Shown piece by piece: positions 14,701 through 15,270 of a stretch of DNA of 15,270 bases. The notes beneath the pieces were generated by a model, which saw nothing but the letters and a program-made list of their open reading frames with translations, was not told the DNA's origin and did no database searches. A program made the position numbers and the translations under genes. Where the stretch lies: the NCBI GenBank assembly GCA_037441225.1, contig JBBISU010000077.1, forward strand, positions 1 through 15,270, written 5' to 3'. The first letter of the stretch is position 1. Every line of letters begins with the position of its first letter. Origin of the DNA: JBBFMJ01 sp037441225 (lineage in GTDB: Bacteria; Acidobacteriota; Thermoanaerobaculia; UBA2201).

Positions 14701-15270
14701 CCTCTGGTTGAGTACTTACAAAGGGGTTTTCAGTTACTTTTAAACTAATAAAATTTTTATTTTCACAATCTGAATCTATATTATATTCTACACTTTCAGA
14801 AATAATTTCACCATTTGCAGGTATGTTTACATTTGAAAAACTAAGGGGGTTTGGATCAATGGTTACACCTTTTGTATAAGTTTGAAAATTTAAATTAAAG
14901 GTACCTGTAAAGTCAGCATTTCCAGTATTTGAATAAGTTACATCTAAAATACCAGAAGTTGGATTTTTAGATATTGTTCTTGTAAGTATTGGATGGGGTT
15001 CATTTATATTAACTGTTAAATTAAAGGTAAAACTACCTGCATTGTCAGTTGTTACATTTAATGTAAAATTTATTGGACCTGCTGTTACACCTGAATCAAC
15101 TGACACGCTAAAAGATTTTGAAACTGCTTCTTGATTTGCAGGAATTGTTCCATAACTTTGATCTGGTGTAATGACTGTAACTTTATCATGTGATTCACTT
15201 AATGTTGCATTAACATTTTGTGCTGCAATATTACCTGTATTTTTTAAAGATATATTTAAATCAAAGGTTG
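11798..15270 (-). CDS. Large exported multi-domain protein, 5' end outside the window
   Basis: The frame is open to the right edge, so the true start and any signal peptide are missing; a GTG at 15104-15106 gives 1102 residues but is an internal Val. At least 54 further residues precede it (…LKNTGNIAAQNVNATLS…). The N-terminal part holds about six Ig-like repeats marked by N-T-G-N/x-x-A and LS strands, resembling NEW3/CARDB-type domains of secreted proteins. One contains a Cys/His cluster and another a DSNSDGKVNPGE motif. From residue 632 comes a duplicated ABAB set of two beta-modules. The protein is rich in Ser, Thr and Asn and ends in FILPSLR, with no sortase, PEP-CTERM or membrane anchor. 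It is probably a surface or secreted adhesin, a structural protein or the tail of an enzyme. Function is unknown; family placement is by pattern only. Confidence 0.88.
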   Translation of the reverse strand, partial: TFDLNISLKNTGNIAAQNVNATLSESHDKVTVITPDQSYGTIPANQEAVSKSFSVSVDSGVTAGPINFTLNVTTDNAGSFTFNLTVNINEPHPILTRTISKNPTSGILDVTYSNTGNADFTGTFNLNFQTYTKGVTIDPNPLSFSNVNIPANGEIISESVEYNIDSDCENKNFISLKVTENPFVSTQPEEYLNVDLSGTGSSYPFIKRESSNLTKNDLNYTLRLYLKNIEQATGNNINVIISSENTLIQWIQNEQNYGTIVKDATVYKDFTFTTAEGATGMVNFTAEITSDEGCWVYMFAHDLSDIKFDYVDEKHCGCGIHCTNDHPDIYEGSDYGTSCVEFSFKLKNTGTSNANSIPAILSIADNNPNVSVLFGESYYTINAGADGYNSPPFQVSISKDFCPGDDSTCPKLKLKITIPGYNFEKEVQFSVKASEEQPSPSTSCNLSYKSGSLQITSDSNSDGKVNPGETIQFTIEIQNTGNADAPSVKGTISKDPNKENYITLNTSTANFGTIQAGKSARNTTPFQFTLTGDAPTGNYYFPLSISSSCSSSSFPGTIPIIVYSSGGGTVNLSYQGYYVDTYDKKYLEVGKTQSLYVTLKNESTSTLSKAQATLSTTEQKVQIYTQGSYTIMAGKEGTALFTVYLDSSFKGNSIPFHIEVQNATITNPDFSVAVGSAHTHFQALAIPVIVHSPGAEGTFWKTDVFLQNPSSENQSLTLKLLKADQENQEPPQTQIDLFPNSSLTIKDILDNASYPEFRGYPLAGLLIEFSSEKPPFVSSRIYNDQGDKGTYGQFVPGIPVSNKTRGTAGDIPAYLVGMLKNSNYRSNIGLANVSPSYNELEITLIDSNGFDAGSKITKVLAPYNVTQIQDIVSKVGLEGEIGEFIVKVESNSKADFIAWGSVVDNKTGDASFINDQIQSNKKSLIMGVAHAKGAENTNWRTDLNVYNPSSSDLKLILTYYRYGYNNFTRTIISDLIPPGGTTIIEDVLSEFTGLSENEAGFIVATSETTVDKNPVVSARTYNDLGNSGTYGQFVSGLDFENGGILSGKKLYFSGITINENFRANLGILNADDKNPNTITVSLYSKEGNFLSSFSEYMENPLTGIQINYNDLINKFNSIPTFDGYTIVVEGTTKTFAYISQVDNKTSDPIFILPSLR
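11801..12502 (-). repeat. Second A+B module pair of the large exported protein
   Basis: Module A' (residues 869-985) has IMGVAHAKGAENTNWRTDL, VYNPSS and SARTYNDLGNSGTYGQFVSG. Module B' (988-1102) has LYFSGITINENFRANLGILN and ISQVDNKTSDPIF. Shared landmarks with the first pair are W-K/R-T-D, N-P-S-S, R-x-Y-N-D-x-G-x-x-G-T-Y-G-Q-F-V and V-D-N-K-T-x-D. The protein ends eight residues after the last landmark. Confidence 0.8.
12524..13213 (-). repeat. First A+B module pair of the large exported protein
   Basis: Protein-level repeat. Module A (residues 632-746) starts IPVIVHSPGAEGTFWKTD and ends SSRIYNDQGDKGTYGQFVPG. Module B (752-861) carries YLVGMLKNSNYRSNIGLANV and ends AWGSVVDNKTGDASFI. Each landmark recurs in order in the second pair downstream. 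Divergence is high at the DNA level, so this is an old duplication rather than a recombination-prone repeat. Confidence 0.8.

Noticed and set aside
15104..15106. GTG as the real start of the large exported protein
   Set aside because: The frame stays open to the window edge with the same domain pattern (NTGN repeat), and there is no signal peptide at the GTG, so it is an internal valine.
1..15270. CRISPR array, prophage or complete insertion sequence
   Set aside because: No regularly spaced direct repeats, no cas, integrase or recognisable transposase gene seen on either strand.

Overview
The window is AT-rich (only about 43% G+C even in its most G+C-rich stretch). All recognisable genes lie on the minus strand, so they read from right to left. 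The organism looks like a diderm (Gram-negative) bacterium: there is a LolB-like lipoprotein candidate, a LolA-like domain, several exported proteins and a Wzt-like ABC ATPase. The paired M16 peptidases, the DUF4139 protein and the C-terminal beta-modules of the large exported protein suggest the Acidobacteriota/Aminicenantes area. That placement is inference, not proven. Lys/Glu/Ile-rich proteins and tight gene packing would fit a thermophile.

Region 1 (right end, 11798-15270): the C-terminal part of a very large exported protein. It consists of Ig-like 'NTGN' repeats followed by a duplicated two-module ABAB tail. It ends in a strong intrinsic terminator (11746-11771).

Region 2 (4342-11731): one operon encoding a Wzt-like ABC ATPase, an exported DUF4139 protein, a zinc-bearing M16 peptidase, its zinc-less partner fused to a LolA-like domain, and an M24 metallopeptidase. 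The last genes are coupled by TAATG and ATGA overlaps. The promoter is an extended -10 placed so that the ABC gene mRNA should be leaderless, and it overlaps the U-tract of the preceding terminator. The theme is envelope proteolysis and surface export.

Region 3 (315-4259): a housekeeping operon, LolB-like lipoprotein, ispE, spoVG, tRNA-Gln(UUG), prs, rplY, pth. It matches the well-known lolB-ispE-prs and prs-rplY-pth neighbourhoods. The tRNA is wedged into the mRNA with 1 nt on one side and 12 nt on the other. pth appears to start at an AUA codon that overlaps the rplY stop codon.

Region 4 (1-314): no gene found. A G+C-richer islet with a perfect hairpin abuts the end of pth and may be foreign or relic DNA.

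No CRISPR array, complete insertion sequence, rRNA or prophage is visible. The most notable points are the AUA start of pth, the leaderless promoter inside a terminator, the embedded tRNA with an SD-less prs start, the complementary M16 active-site split, altered active-site loops in Prs, and the ABAB surface modules.
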